From positions 186,001 to 250,000 of the forward strand of contig JAUWAU010000004.1 of assembly GCA_030601885.1 (NCBI GenBank): a DNA stretch of 64,000 bases, written 5' to 3'. Origin of the DNA: Armatimonadota bacterium (GTDB taxonomy: Bacteria > Armatimonadota > Zipacnadia > JAUWAU01). The notes below the pieces were generated by a model. It did no database searches. It was not told the origin of the DNA and saw only the letters and a list, made by a program, of their open reading frames with translations. This document shows, piece after piece, positions 16,728-25,895 of this stretch (the first letter of the stretch is position 1; every line of letters starts with the position of its first letter). The position numbers and the translations under genes were made by a program.

Positions 16728-18029
16728 ATGCCACCCCAGCGACGGCGGCGGACTCGTGCTTCGCAGAGTAGTACGGAGCCCCCGCCGTACAACAACGGCC
16801 CCGGTGCGGAGCCGGAGGTCACGGATGATTCCCCGACGAGCAAAGCCTCCGCCCTCCGCGAAGTTGCCTCCGTCTTCTTCAAGCTCGGTCTGATCGGCTT
16901 CGGCGGGCCGGCGGTCATCGTCGGAATGCTGGAAGAGGATGTGGTGAGGCGGCGCAAGTGGGTGACCCGTGAACGCCTGCTGGATCTGGTCGGCGCCACG
17001 AACATCATCCCCGGGCCCAACGCCGTCGAAATGTGCCTGCACCTCGGCTACGTGCGAGCAGGCTGGCCGGGGCTCTTCGTCGCTGGCGCCGGCTTCATCG
17101 TGCCGGCGGTCGTCTCTTCCCTCGCGCTGGCCTGGGCCTACGTCGAATACGGCCAGCTTCCCCAAGTGACGCCCTTCCTGTACGGAATCAAACCCGCGGT
17201 GCTGGCCCTGATTCTCTCGGCGGTATGGCGGCTGGGTCAGACGGCTGCAAAGGGCTGGCGACTCGTCGTCATCGGTGCGGCGGCGACGGCCGCGTGTCTT
17301 CTCGGAGCCAACGAGGTGCTGGCGCTCTTGGGCGGCGGTGTACTGGGCGCGCTGTGGCTATGGCTCTCGGAGCGCCGGCGTTCGTCCCAGGAGCGGCAGT
17401 CGGCAGCCCTCGCGGGAACCACCGGCGGCGCCGGCGCCGTCAGCGCCAAGGCGCAGTTAGCTGGTGCTGCGGGCGCAGCAGGCGCCGCCGCTGCGGCCAC
17501 GGTGCCCGTGTGGAAGCTGGGATTGTTCTTCCTCAAAGTCGGCGCCGTCATGTACGGCAGCGGATACGTGCTGGTGGCGTTCCTCGAGGGCGACCTGGTG
17601 AATGACTACGGCTGGCTCAAGCACGAGGAATTGCTGGACGCCATCGCGGTCGGGCAGTTCACGCCGGGGCCGCTGCTATCGTGCGCGACGTTCATCGGCT
17701 ACTTGCTCGTCCGAGTGCCGGGAGCCATCGTGGCGACCGTGGGCATCCTGATACCATCCTTCTTCTTCGTTGCCGCACTCAACCCCGTGCTGCCGCGTCT
17801 GCGCCGGTCCGCGTGGGCATCACGGTTCCTCGACGCGGTCAACATCAGTGCTGTCGGCCTGATGCTCGCCGTCACCGCGAAGCTCGGGCGGCAAGCCCTC
17901 ACGAGCTGGCCCGCCTGGGTCATCGCCGTCGCCGCCGGCATAGCCGCCATTCGCTTCCGCCTCAGCGCGCCGTGGCTGGTGGGAGGCGGGTCAATCGTCG
18001 GTTGGGCGCTTTCGCGGTGGGCGGGGTGA
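16728..18029 (+). CDS. Chromate transporter (CHR) family protein, two-domain form
   Basis: The 433-residue membrane protein has two homologous halves. Each opens with the CHR pattern: FFKLGLIGFGGPAVIVGMLEED in the first (near residue 45) and FFLKVGAVMYGSGYVLVAFLE in the second (near 265). Each half also has a PGP turn (NIIPGPNAVEM, QFTPGPLLSC). Long CHR proteins export chromate; many relatives have unproven substrates. The halves are joined by an Ala/Gly-rich linker. The ATG at 16728 is the only in-frame ATG before the first domain. Residues ~15-23 are encoded by a copy of the hairpin repeat seen at 44027, so the N-terminal ~40 residues are probably not conserved. Placement after an oxyanion-type ABC system fits a general oxyanion role. 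Confidence 0.82.
   Translation: MPPQRRRRTRASQSSTEPPPYNNGPGAEPEVTDDSPTSKASALREVASVFFKLGLIGFGGPAVIVGMLEEDVVRRRKWVTRERLLDLVGATNIIPGPNAVEMCLHLGYVRAGWPGLFVAGAGFIVPAVVSSLALAWAYVEYGQLPQVTPFLYGIKPAVLALILSAVWRLGQTAAKGWRLVVIGAAATAACLLGANEVLALLGGGVLGALWLWLSERRRSSQERQSAALAGTTGGAGAVSAKAQLAGAAGAAGAAAAATVPVWKLGLFFLKVGAVMYGSGYVLVAFLEGDLVNDYGWLKHEELLDAIAVGQFTPGPLLSCATFIGYLLVRVPGAIVATVGILIPSFFFVAALNPVLPRLRRSAWASRFLDAVNISAVGLMLAVTAKLGRQALTSWPAWVIAVAAGIAAIRFRLSAPWLVGGGSIVGWALSRWAG
16772..16795 (+). repeat. Half-copy of the GTAGGGCGGGGGCTCCG repeat inside a coding start
   Basis: ACGGAGCCCCCGCC followed by GTACAACAA matches the right arm of the element at 43936-44055 with one base changed. Here it is translated as the early residues of the CHR-family protein. 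Confidence 0.5.
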
Positions 18030-18096
18030 GGTGGTGGAACTGGTCGATGGTGCCGGTGGCGATGGGCGAAGGAAATCCTCCTTGAAGGGGGCCACC

Positions 18097-20682
18097 ATGG
18101 GAGCGACACATTTGCGCACGGAGAGCGTCCTCGGGCAGATCGCTGTGCTCCTTGCGCTCGCCCTGCTCGCCGTGTCGATGGCAGGAGCCGTGCGGGCCGA
18201 CGTTCCGAAGCCGCTGGTGCAGATGACCTTCGACGAGGGCTTCGACAACGCCGGGATGATCGGCGGGGAGGCACGCGTCGAGGTCTACGCCGAGAACGAA
18301 GGGCCATCTCTGACGCCGGGCCCGTGGGGCGACTGCCTGGACCTGACCGCCGCGTCGCGCTTCGGGGGCACGCTCGAGGAGCAGACGCCGGCCGGCTGTG
18401 CGCTGCTCTTCTCGCCTCCCGAATTGGACTCCCTCCGGTCATTCACGGTCGCGCTCTGGATGCGGCCGACCACCGACCGGCGTGCCGTCAGCTCCCGGCT
18501 GCTCACGAAGTTCGGCAGTTGGGAGGTGCTCTACGGCGGCGGGCGACCCAATTTCCTGGCCGTGAGCGGCGAAGAGAAGCACGGATACCGCTTTCCGGCG
18601 TCGGCATCCGGGCGCGCTGGTTCATGGATGTTCGTGGCCGCGTCCATAGACGTGAATGCCGGACAGATCAGACTCAGCCTCGGTGACCGGAATTTCGGCC
18701 TGCGAAAGCCCACGGTTCTGGAGCTGACCCACAAGCCGGCGCAATCCGACGGCGACCTGCAGATCGGCAACTTCAACGGCATCCGGCCGTTCAAGGGCTG
18801 GATCGACGACCTCCGCATCTACGACGTCGCGCTCACGCCGGAGCAAGTCGCCGAGATCCTGGAGGAGGACGTCGCGAACTGGTTCGGGGGCAGAATGGTG
18901 TATGAGTATGGCGTTCCGAGTGTGAAAGAAGATCGCTTTCAGCCCAAGCAGTCCGCCATCTTCCTCTCCAGCCGCTGGCAGGGGCGCAGGAAGGACGAGA
19001 CGTTCGCCATGCTGCGCGACTTTCACGTCTCGCACCTGCACTGGGTGTACGGGTCGGACCCGGAATACATCCGTCAGGTGCGCGAGCTGGGCGTCTTCTA
19101 CCAGGCTGCCGTCAACGGCCTCTGCGGCTGGAACGTCGCAGCCCCCGAGCCCAGCGCGCGGGACGACACGACCGGCCGTCAGCAGGACCTCGACGGCAGC
19201 AAAGTGATAATGCCGCACATGGCAAAATGGAGCCCGCAGCATCCGCGGTGGATGGGCTGCAGCAACAACCCGGACTTTCGGAAGCTGTTCTGGGAGGCGA
19301 CGGCGGAGCTCGTTGCGGCCGGGGTGGATTCGATTCACGTTGACGACTGGGAGATGACGCTCAACGCTGCGCAGAGGGGGGATTCCTGTTTCTGCCCGGT
19401 GTGCATCGCGGGCTTCCGCGAGTACCTGAATCGGACCCTCACTGCCGAGGAGTTGCGTCAGCTCGGGATCGAGCACATCGCAGCGTTCGACTATCGCACG
19501 TACCTCAGGACGCAGTGCGGCATCGAGAACGCCAAGCAATACAAGGCGCGGTTCCGCGAGCTTCCGTTGACGCCGCACTTCCTCGAGTTCCAGCGCCAGG
19601 GACTGCGCGACTTCTGTGCGGCGTTTCGCGGGCATCTCGATACGCGGTCCGCGCAGAAGTATATCCCCGTATCAGTGAACCTGCACTTCGGCAAGCGTGG
19701 ACCGGACGACACGTATCGCGGCGTGTACTGCGTTGACCGACTGGATTTCCTGGTGGGCGAGGCGAGCCTCGACATGCAGAACGCCATCGACTACATCCAG
19801 CCATGCAAGCTGGCAGAAGCGTTCGGCATTACGCAGGTGATGCAGACCAAGCCCATCACGCTCGCCCCCGCGCAGGCGGCACTGGCCACCACGTACGCTC
19901 TCGGGCAGTGGTTCCGCGTGCCGTGGGACCTGTACATGAGCAACGACCCGACGGGTCATCCCGCGCCTCGGTACATGGGCACGCGTGAGGACTGGGGACA
20001 CCTCTACGACTTCGTCCACCACAATCCTCACCTGTTCGATGGCTATCAGGCTGTCGCGATCGTCGGAGTCCTCTTCAATGCCGATGAGGCCCCGTACAAC
20101 CCGGTGCGCAGAGCGTGCCAGCGGCTCGCGGAGCAGCAGGCGCCGTTCCGCCTGATCGCGGCCGCCGCAAAGAGCAACCGCATACCTGTGGACGCGGAGG
20201 TGCTGAACTCGCTTCGGTACGTCATCGAGCTGAGCCCCATGGACAGCTACTGCGAGGAAGATCGGGAGACCATACAGGCCGCGAAGAGCTCGCGGCGGAT
20301 CCGGTTTCTGTCACCCGACGATGATGTGCTCACCGTGCTCGAGAACGCCGGCTTGCCGTGCCTTCGGGTCGAGGGGCCGAGGAACGTCTATGCGTTCGTG
20401 CGCGTGAGGGCGGACGCCGAGCAGCCGTCAGCGGTCATCCACGTGGTCAATTGGAACGCGCTGCCCGACGGCAGTGGCCCGGATCCGTTTGAGCATGTCA
20501 CGCTCTCGCTGTCGCCGGCCGAGCGCTGGGGCAAATCGCTTCGGGTGAAGTACTACCGGCCGGCGGCGGAGCAGCCCGTCGAACTGCAGCCGGAAGTCCA
20601 TCGGGACTTGCTGAGGATAACGATCCCGCGGCTGGAGGCGTGGGGAGTCGTCGAGCTTCGGCCACGGGGATCGGAGGGCTAG
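18097..20682 (+). CDS. Secreted LamG-domain protein with glycosidase-like TIM barrel
   Basis: The ATG at 18097 is preceded by AAGGGGG and begins a signal peptide (hydrophobic LLALALLAVSMAG, cleavage near VRAD). The 861-residue product starts with a LamG/concanavalin-like domain (~35-265: LVQMTFDEGFDNAG, GWIDDLRIYDVALTPEQ). The rest resembles glycoside-hydrolase-like TIM-barrel proteins: GVDSIHVDDWEM near residue 425 and the cysteine motif CFCPVCIAGFREYL just after it, a signature I associate with uncharacterised GH-like families. The end is a beta-sandwich-like region. It is probably secreted and active on or bound to glycans. The exact family and substrate are not evident, and HVDDW only suggests an acidic catalytic pocket. 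Confidence 0.7.
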   Translation: MGATHLRTESVLGQIAVLLALALLAVSMAGAVRADVPKPLVQMTFDEGFDNAGMIGGEARVEVYAENEGPSLTPGPWGDCLDLTAASRFGGTLEEQTPAGCALLFSPPELDSLRSFTVALWMRPTTDRRAVSSRLLTKFGSWEVLYGGGRPNFLAVSGEEKHGYRFPASASGRAGSWMFVAASIDVNAGQIRLSLGDRNFGLRKPTVLELTHKPAQSDGDLQIGNFNGIRPFKGWIDDLRIYDVALTPEQVAEILEEDVANWFGGRMVYEYGVPSVKEDRFQPKQSAIFLSSRWQGRRKDETFAMLRDFHVSHLHWVYGSDPEYIRQVRELGVFYQAAVNGLCGWNVAAPEPSARDDTTGRQQDLDGSKVIMPHMAKWSPQHPRWMGCSNNPDFRKLFWEATAELVAAGVDSIHVDDWEMTLNAAQRGDSCFCPVCIAGFREYLNRTLTAEELRQLGIEHIAAFDYRTYLRTQCGIENAKQYKARFRELPLTPHFLEFQRQGLRDFCAAFRGHLDTRSAQKYIPVSVNLHFGKRGPDDTYRGVYCVDRLDFLVGEASLDMQNAIDYIQPCKLAEAFGITQVMQTKPITLAPAQAALATTYALGQWFRVPWDLYMSNDPTGHPAPRYMGTREDWGHLYDFVHHNPHLFDGYQAVAIVGVLFNADEAPYNPVRRACQRLAEQQAPFRLIAAAAKSNRIPVDAEVLNSLRYVIELSPMDSYCEEDRETIQAAKSSRRIRFLSPDDDVLTVLENAGLPCLRVEGPRNVYAFVRVRADAEQPSAVIHVVNWNALPDGSGPDPFEHVTLSLSPAERWGKSLRVKYYRPAAEQPVELQPEVHRDLLRITIPRLEAWGVVELRPRGSEG

Positions 20683-20875
20683 GGATACACAACGAATGAC
20701 TCCGCGTGGCCCGTTGAAGCGATCTGCCGGGGGCCCTGCCGGCCTGAGCCTGCTGCCGGGGTGATAAGGTGGCCGCAGCGCCAAGGACGAGGTCCACATC
20801 CAGCGCCTGGCAGGACGGGTGCTCCCGCGTGAGGAAGATGCAGGCGCAAGGCACAACTGTATGGGGAGCCCTCAC

Positions 20876-22342
20876 ATGCCAGAAGTCTTCGGCAACCAAG
20901 TTCGGACGACGCTCGAAGAGCGCCCGGCGCAGCCGGCGCTCTGCTACAGGGACCAGTGGCTCACCTTCGGTGAGATTCAGGGGCGGGTGGCGGCCGTTGC
21001 GGCGGCGTTGCGGGAGCTGGGACTGGAGCGCGGCGACAGGGTCGCCCTGTTCTCGCCCGATAAGCTCCCGTACTTGCAGGTGCACCTCGGCGCCATGCTC
21101 GCCGGTGGCGTGTCGCTCCCCATTAACTTCAAGAGCCCACTGGACGAAATCACCTACTTCATCAGCGACAGCGGCGCACGCTTCATCTTCGCCGGGCCCG
21201 AGCAGCTCGAGATAGCCGAGCAGGCCAAAGCCTCCTGTCCCACGCTCGACCACGTGCTGACGCAGGATTGGTACGATAGCCTCGAGCCGGACGAACGCCT
21301 TCCGGAGGCGGACCTCGGGCCCGACGACATGGCCATGATGCTGTACACCTCCGGCACCACGGGCCGTCCGAAGGGCGCGGTGCATACGCACGGGAGCATG
21401 GCCTCAGCCGTCGCCGCCATCGCCGAGTGCTGGGCGTTTACGGCGGACGACACGCTTCTCAATGTCCTGCCGCTGTTCCACATTCACGGCCTCTCGTTCG
21501 CCTCGCACGTGTGGCTCACGACGGGCGGGCGCATGATCGTCCAGGACGCCTTTCACCCCCGTCGCACGCTCGAGGCGCTCTCGGAGGCCACGGCGCTCAT
21601 GGGCGTCCCGCCGTACTACTACTCCTGGCTCGAGCGGGCCAGCTTTCGCGAGCGCGCCGGGCAGTTCGGGCACATTCGGCTGTTTACCTGCGGCTCGGCG
21701 CCCATCCGGCCCGAGGTGCTGCCGGAGCTGCAGGAGATCCTCGGCGGGCCCATCATCAATCGCTACGGCATGACCGAGACGCACGTCATCACTAGCCTGC
21801 CACTCAGCGGGCCGCACAAGATCGGCTCCGTCGGCCTGTCGCTGAGCGGCATCGAGGTGCAGGTCCGTGGCGAGAAGGGCGAGGTGGGCCAGGTCTGGGT
21901 GCGCGGGCCGAATCTGTTCACCGAGTACTGGAACCGGCCGGAGGCCACGGCCGAGGCGTTCGATGCCGACGGCTGGTTCGACACCGGCGACCTGGGCGAG
22001 CAGGATGAGGACGGGTTCCTCACGCTGCGCGGCCGGAGCAAGGATCTGATCATCGTCGGCGGCTACAACGTCTACCCGCCGGTGGTGGAGCGCGTCATCA
22101 ACGACTGCCCGGGCGTGAAGGAGTCGGCGCTGATCGGCATCCCCGACGCGCGACGCGGGGAGCGGCCCATGGCGGTGGTGGTTCGAGACGATCCGGATCT
22201 GACGGCCGAGACGGTGATAGCCTTCTGCCGCGAGCGTCTCATCGACTATCAGTGCCCGGCGCGCGTGGAGTTCGTGCCCGAGCTGCCGCGGAACACGATG
22301 GGCAAGGTGCTCAAGCGGGAGCTGCGGGAGGGATTTGCGTGA
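20876..22342 (+). CDS. AMP-binding acyl-CoA ligase (fatty-acyl or related)
   Basis: The 488-residue cytoplasmic enzyme belongs to the ANL superfamily and should activate a carboxylic acid to its CoA thioester through an adenylate. Visible signatures are the P-loop MLYTSGTTGRPKGAVHTHG, GMTETHV, the hinge region GWFDTGDLGEQDEDG with RSKDLIIVGGYNVYP, and the catalytic Lys in NTMGKVLKREL near the C-terminus. I chose ATG 20876 because GGGGAG lies 7 bases upstream and the protein then begins at the usual family position. Chain length of the substrate cannot be told. It stands alone on this strand, 193 bases after the LamG gene and before a 500-base repeat-rich gap. Confidence 0.88.
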   Translation: MPEVFGNQVRTTLEERPAQPALCYRDQWLTFGEIQGRVAAVAAALRELGLERGDRVALFSPDKLPYLQVHLGAMLAGGVSLPINFKSPLDEITYFISDSGARFIFAGPEQLEIAEQAKASCPTLDHVLTQDWYDSLEPDERLPEADLGPDDMAMMLYTSGTTGRPKGAVHTHGSMASAVAAIAECWAFTADDTLLNVLPLFHIHGLSFASHVWLTTGGRMIVQDAFHPRRTLEALSEATALMGVPPYYYSWLERASFRERAGQFGHIRLFTCGSAPIRPEVLPELQEILGGPIINRYGMTETHVITSLPLSGPHKIGSVGLSLSGIEVQVRGEKGEVGQVWVRGPNLFTEYWNRPEATAEAFDADGWFDTGDLGEQDEDGFLTLRGRSKDLIIVGGYNVYPPVVERVINDCPGVKESALIGIPDARRGERPMAVVVRDDPDLTAETVIAFCRERLIDYQCPARVEFVPELPRNTMGKVLKRELREGFA

Positions 22343-22846
22343 CGCTGTGACAAGAATCCGTCATTCTGAGGTCGCCGACGCGCCAAGGGACTTCGCCGAA
22401 GCGGCTTCGTCCCTCTCGCGAAGGCGGAAGCCGCTAGCGACTCCGCCGAAGCTTCGTCGCTCTCGCGAAGGCGGATGGCGACGGCGCGAGGAACGACGAA
22501 GAATCTCGCGTCCTTGGCCCTAGCGTGCCGTCAGCGCCGAGATCCTTCGCTCCGAGTTTCGGGGACAGACAGCGAGATGCTAGTGCTTCGTTCGGTAAGT
22601 TCGCGTGTCAAAGGCAGCGGGCCAAGAATGGCCCGCCTACGCGGCTGCGGCCTTCAGTGTGCCGCTCGCGGCCCGCATCCCCGCGTAGGTCGGGCTTTCC
22701 AGCCCGACAATTCCGACGCGGACCTACGGAAGCAGGCACTAGTCCCCCAAACTCAGTTGGTCGCTCAGCATGACAAAGGCCGAACCGACGACTTCGCAGT
22801 GAGACTGCCTGCGAGCGTGAGGCAGGAACTGGGCGGGTGACTGCGC
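22343..22846. repeat. 500-base intergenic region made of hairpin and direct repeats, no gene seen
   Basis: Two direct copies of a unit built from CGCCGAAGC, TTCGTC and CTCTCGCGAAGGCGGA lie at 22391-22428 and 22441-22475. Further on are two strong dyads: GCGGGCC...GGCCCGC at 22617-22636 and GTCGGGCT TTCC AGCCCGAC at 22689-22708, with TCCGCGTAGGT-type flanks. Short open frames across this stretch show no family features and are compositionally repeat-like. I see no RNA gene or promoter I would defend. Confidence 0.6.
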
Positions 22847-24112
22847 ATGATGCAGCTCAAGGCTTCGCAGCTCCTGATCGTCGAAGGCGTCGAGGATGAT
22901 GCCCACATGCGCGCGCGGGCCGAGCGGATGCGACGATTCATCGATGCGGCCGAGACGCGGCACGTTAACGACGAGCAGCTCAATGCCGTCGTGGAGGAGC
23001 TCGATCTCAACCACCCGTCCCGGCACGGCATGGACATGGACGACGACGCGATCATCATCTTCAATCGCTTCCGCTTCGACGACTCGCCGGAGCAGCAAGC
23101 GGCCCGACAGGAGCGCTATCCTGCCCTCTTGGAGGCGCCGACCCGCAAGTTCAGCGGCTATGGCGGCTTCGACTGGAAGGTATCGGGGACGCCGGAATGG
23201 CGCGAGCGCACCGGGTGCGTGACGCAGCCGATGTACCAGATCCACACCATCGTCGGCTGCCCCTTCCGCTGCGCCTACTGCTCGCTGGGCTTCGTCTACA
23301 ACATCATGATGAACGTGGATGAGTATGTGGCGCGGCTCGACGGCTGGATTGCAGAACTGGCGGGCGACCAGACGCTCTTCCAATACGACAACCACACCGA
23401 CACGGTGTGCTTCGAGCCGGAATACGGCGGCACGGAACTGCTCGTGCGGTACTTCGCCGACAAACCGGCCCGCTGGCTCGAGCTGTACGTCGGTAAGAGC
23501 GACAACGTGGACTTCCTGCTGCCGCTCGAGCACCGGGGCGGCACCATTGCCTGCTGGAGCGTCAGCGGCCGGACGCAGAGCACCGCCATCGAGCTCGGGG
23601 CAGCGGACATGGACGCGCGCATCCAGGCGGCCCGGAGGATGCAGGAGGCCGGCTACGGCGTCCGCTTCCGTCTCTCGCCGATCATCCCCGTGAGGAACTG
23701 GGAGGCGGAGAACCGGCAGCTCATCGAGCGGATCTTTGAGCTCACCCGGCCGGATGTGATCACCATTGAGACGCTGCGATTCCTCGACTACGACGATATC
23801 GTGCGCCATCTTGATCTGTCGCTGCTCGACGAGGAGTGGCTCGAGGTCATGCGGGGCGTCCGCGGCGAGACGCCGCCGCAGGGCGGGCAGATACCCGACG
23901 CGTACCGGCAGCGGATGTATAGATTCATCATCGACGAGCTGGAGCGGGTTGGCCCCGAGACGCCGTATGCCTTCTGCCGGGAGGCGCTGTCGAGCTGGGA
24001 GTTCTTCGCCGCCGACTTCGCCCGCCACGGCCAGCATCCGGACAACTACGTGTGCAACTGCGGCCGCGTCTCGACGCCGGACAATCCGATCTTCGCCCAC
24101 ACGCGCGCGTGA
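22847..24112 (+). CDS. Radical SAM protein of the spore photoproduct lyase-like group
   Basis: The 421-residue protein has the 4Fe-4S/SAM motif CPFRCAYC (Cys138, 142, 145). The barrel resembles SplB relatives: a strand with WSVSGRT, then DARIQAARRMQEAGYGVRF and LSPIIPVRNWE. Spore photoproduct lyase repairs the thymine dimer of spore DNA. A non-spore-former would use this fold for another DNA or substrate repair, so only the subgroup is claimed. An N-terminal domain of ~120 residues begins LKASQLLIVEGVEDD and contains an acidic stretch DMDDDAII. The C-terminus has an extra C-x-C (VCNCG) that could ligate a second cluster. ATG 22847 is followed by a second ATG. It is followed after 113 bases by glgC on the same strand. 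Confidence 0.78.
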   Translation: MMQLKASQLLIVEGVEDDAHMRARAERMRRFIDAAETRHVNDEQLNAVVEELDLNHPSRHGMDMDDDAIIIFNRFRFDDSPEQQAARQERYPALLEAPTRKFSGYGGFDWKVSGTPEWRERTGCVTQPMYQIHTIVGCPFRCAYCSLGFVYNIMMNVDEYVARLDGWIAELAGDQTLFQYDNHTDTVCFEPEYGGTELLVRYFADKPARWLELYVGKSDNVDFLLPLEHRGGTIACWSVSGRTQSTAIELGAADMDARIQAARRMQEAGYGVRFRLSPIIPVRNWEAENRQLIERIFELTRPDVITIETLRFLDYDDIVRHLDLSLLDEEWLEVMRGVRGETPPQGGQIPDAYRQRMYRFIIDELERVGPETPYAFCREALSSWEFFAADFARHGQHPDNYVCNCGRVSTPDNPIFAHTRA

Positions 24113-24225
24113 CGGCTTCTGGCACTCCGGGAGGCAATAGCCCTCTGCGTGTGGCAGGGCTTGCTCGTCCCGGGGTGAAGCTGCCTGGACCACACCAGGG
24201 CCTTGCTGGCTGGGAGTGAAACCCA

Positions 24226-25521
24226 TTGAGCACCGTGATATGCGTCATACTCGGCGGCGGGCGCGGTACGCGCCTGTTTCCGCTCACCAAAGAGCGCTGC
24301 AAGCCGGCGGTGCCCGTGGGCGGGAAGTATCGGCTCATCGACATTCCCATCAGCAATTGCCTGAACTCCGGCTACGGCCGGATTTTCGTTATCACGCAAT
24401 TCAACACGGCCAGCCTCCATCGCCACATCTCCCGCAGCTACCCCTTCGATGCGCTCTCGGAGCGCGCCATCGAGATTCTGGCCGCCGAGCAGACCCTGGA
24501 GGACACCGAGTGGTACCAGGGCACCGCCGATGCCGTGCGTCAGAACATCCGGCACCTGCATCTCGACGAGGCCAGCCACGTCGTCGTCCTCGCCGGCGAC
24601 CATCTGTACCGCATGGACTACAGGCAGATGGTCTACCACCATGAGAACCAGCATGCCGATCTGACGATCGCCGCGCAGCCGGTGACCGCGGCGCAGGCGC
24701 GTGAGTTCGGCGTGCTCAAGCTGGGGAAAGAAGGGACGGTGCCCGCGTTCGCAGAGAAGCCACAGGATGAGGCCACATTGCAGGAGTTCGCGCTCGACGT
24801 CCCGCCTGGAAAAGATCCCGTCTCCGGCGAGCCGCTGATGCACCTGGCCTCTCTGGGCATTTACGTATTCCGTCCGGCAGTACTGCGGGAGTTGCTGGAA
24901 ACGTCCACGTACGAGGACTTCGGCCACGAGGTCATCCCCATGGCCATCTCGAGCCGTCGCGTCGCCGCATTTGTCTTCCGTGACTACTGGGAGGACATCG
25001 GGACGATCTCCACCTTCTATCGTGCCAGCCTCGATCTCACCGATCCCCTGCCGCGTTTCAACCTCTACGACCAGCGCTGGCCTATCTACACCCGGCCGCG
25101 CCATCTGCCGGCCGCCAAGCTTGACGACACCCGTCTGCGCAATGCTCTCATAGCGGACGGCGCCGTGGTGTCGGGAAGCGAAGTCGAGCGGTCGATCGTA
25201 GGCCTCCGGACCATCATACGGGAGGGCTGCCACATTCGGAACAGCATCATCATGGGGCACGACTTCTACGAGCACGCGCGCCCGACGCCCCCATCGGGCC
25301 CCACATCGCCGTCCCCATTCCCACGCCTCGGCATCGGCCCGGGCTGCCGTATCGAGGGTGCCATCATTGACAAGAACGTCCGCATCGGCGAAGGGGTAAC
25401 GATACACGGCCAACCCGGCAGCGGCGTGGATCGGGACGAAGCCCTCTATTACGTGCGCGACGGCATCGTTATCGTGCCGCGGGCGCAGGAAGTGCCCGCG
25501 GGGACGCAGATCGTGGTCTGA
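24226..25521 (+). CDS. glgC: Glucose-1-phosphate adenylyltransferase
   Basis: The 431-residue enzyme makes ADP-glucose from glucose-1-phosphate and ATP for glycogen synthesis. The nucleotide-binding N-terminus is typical (VILGGGRGTRLFPLTKERCK, then KYRLIDIPISNCLNSG). Other conserved blocks are the WYQGTADAVRQN loop, VVLAGDHLYRMDY, and a C-terminal left-handed beta-helix region (HIRNSIIMGHDFYE, GCRIEGAIIDKNVRIGEG). The start is TTG at 24226 with GGGAGTG about 8 bases upstream; no upstream ATG is in frame, and the family N-terminus fits this start. The length is usual. An extra proline-rich segment (TPPSGPTSPSPFP) sits inside the helix region. No other glycogen genes are adjacent. Confidence 0.93.
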   Translation: MSTVICVILGGGRGTRLFPLTKERCKPAVPVGGKYRLIDIPISNCLNSGYGRIFVITQFNTASLHRHISRSYPFDALSERAIEILAAEQTLEDTEWYQGTADAVRQNIRHLHLDEASHVVVLAGDHLYRMDYRQMVYHHENQHADLTIAAQPVTAAQAREFGVLKLGKEGTVPAFAEKPQDEATLQEFALDVPPGKDPVSGEPLMHLASLGIYVFRPAVLRELLETSTYEDFGHEVIPMAISSRRVAAFVFRDYWEDIGTISTFYRASLDLTDPLPRFNLYDQRWPIYTRPRHLPAAKLDDTRLRNALIADGAVVSGSEVERSIVGLRTIIREGCHIRNSIIMGHDFYEHARPTPPSGPTSPSPFPRLGIGPGCRIEGAIIDKNVRIGEGVTIHGQPGSGVDRDEALYYVRDGIVIVPRAQEVPAGTQIVV

Positions 25522-25616
25522 CCGCTGGGCTCCTCCTGGTAATCTGCAGGGGCTCAAGTCGCAAGCCATCGGGGTATAGTGCCGGCATGGTGCCGCGGCG
25601 GAGAGGAGGCTGGCAC

Positions 25617-25895
25617 ATGAGCAAGATGATCCCGAAGCAGGTCCGACTTCACGAGCGGCAGGATCGCGCCTTGAAGGAGCTCGCCCGGCGCACCGGGTGG
25701 AGCCAGTCTGCCTTGGTACGTCACGCACTCGATCTGCTGATTGTCAGTGGGCCTGATCCCCCGCGGGACCCCAGCGCGTGGGAGGAGTCGAAGCGCTGCA
25801 TCGAGGAGCGCATGAGAACCGTGCGCGTCGCTCCGCAGAAGCGAAGCTGGACTCGCGACGAACTGCACGACCGCGGGCGCTTCCGGCGGGACTAG
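25617..25895 (+). CDS. Ribbon-helix-helix DNA-binding protein (antitoxin-like)
   Basis: The 92-residue protein begins at ATG 25617 after a strong AGGAGG. Residues ~3-42 (SKMIPKQVRLHERQDRALKEL, ARRTGWSQSALVRHALDLL) read as a ribbon-helix-helix fold: one beta strand, then two helices. This is the usual DNA-binding part of VapB/RelB-type antitoxins and small regulators. The tail is basic and charged. No toxin-like gene follows: the next gene, on the opposite strand, is a methyltransferase. It is an orphan antitoxin or a simple repressor. Confidence 0.65.
   Translation: MSKMIPKQVRLHERQDRALKELARRTGWSQSALVRHALDLLIVSGPDPPRDPSAWEESKRCIEERMRTVRVAPQKRSWTRDELHDRGRFRRD

Noticed and set aside
22335..22840. 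Two short plus-strand open frames in the repeat-rich gap
   Set aside because: They are readings of the hairpin and direct repeats, rich in Arg/Ser, without start signals.
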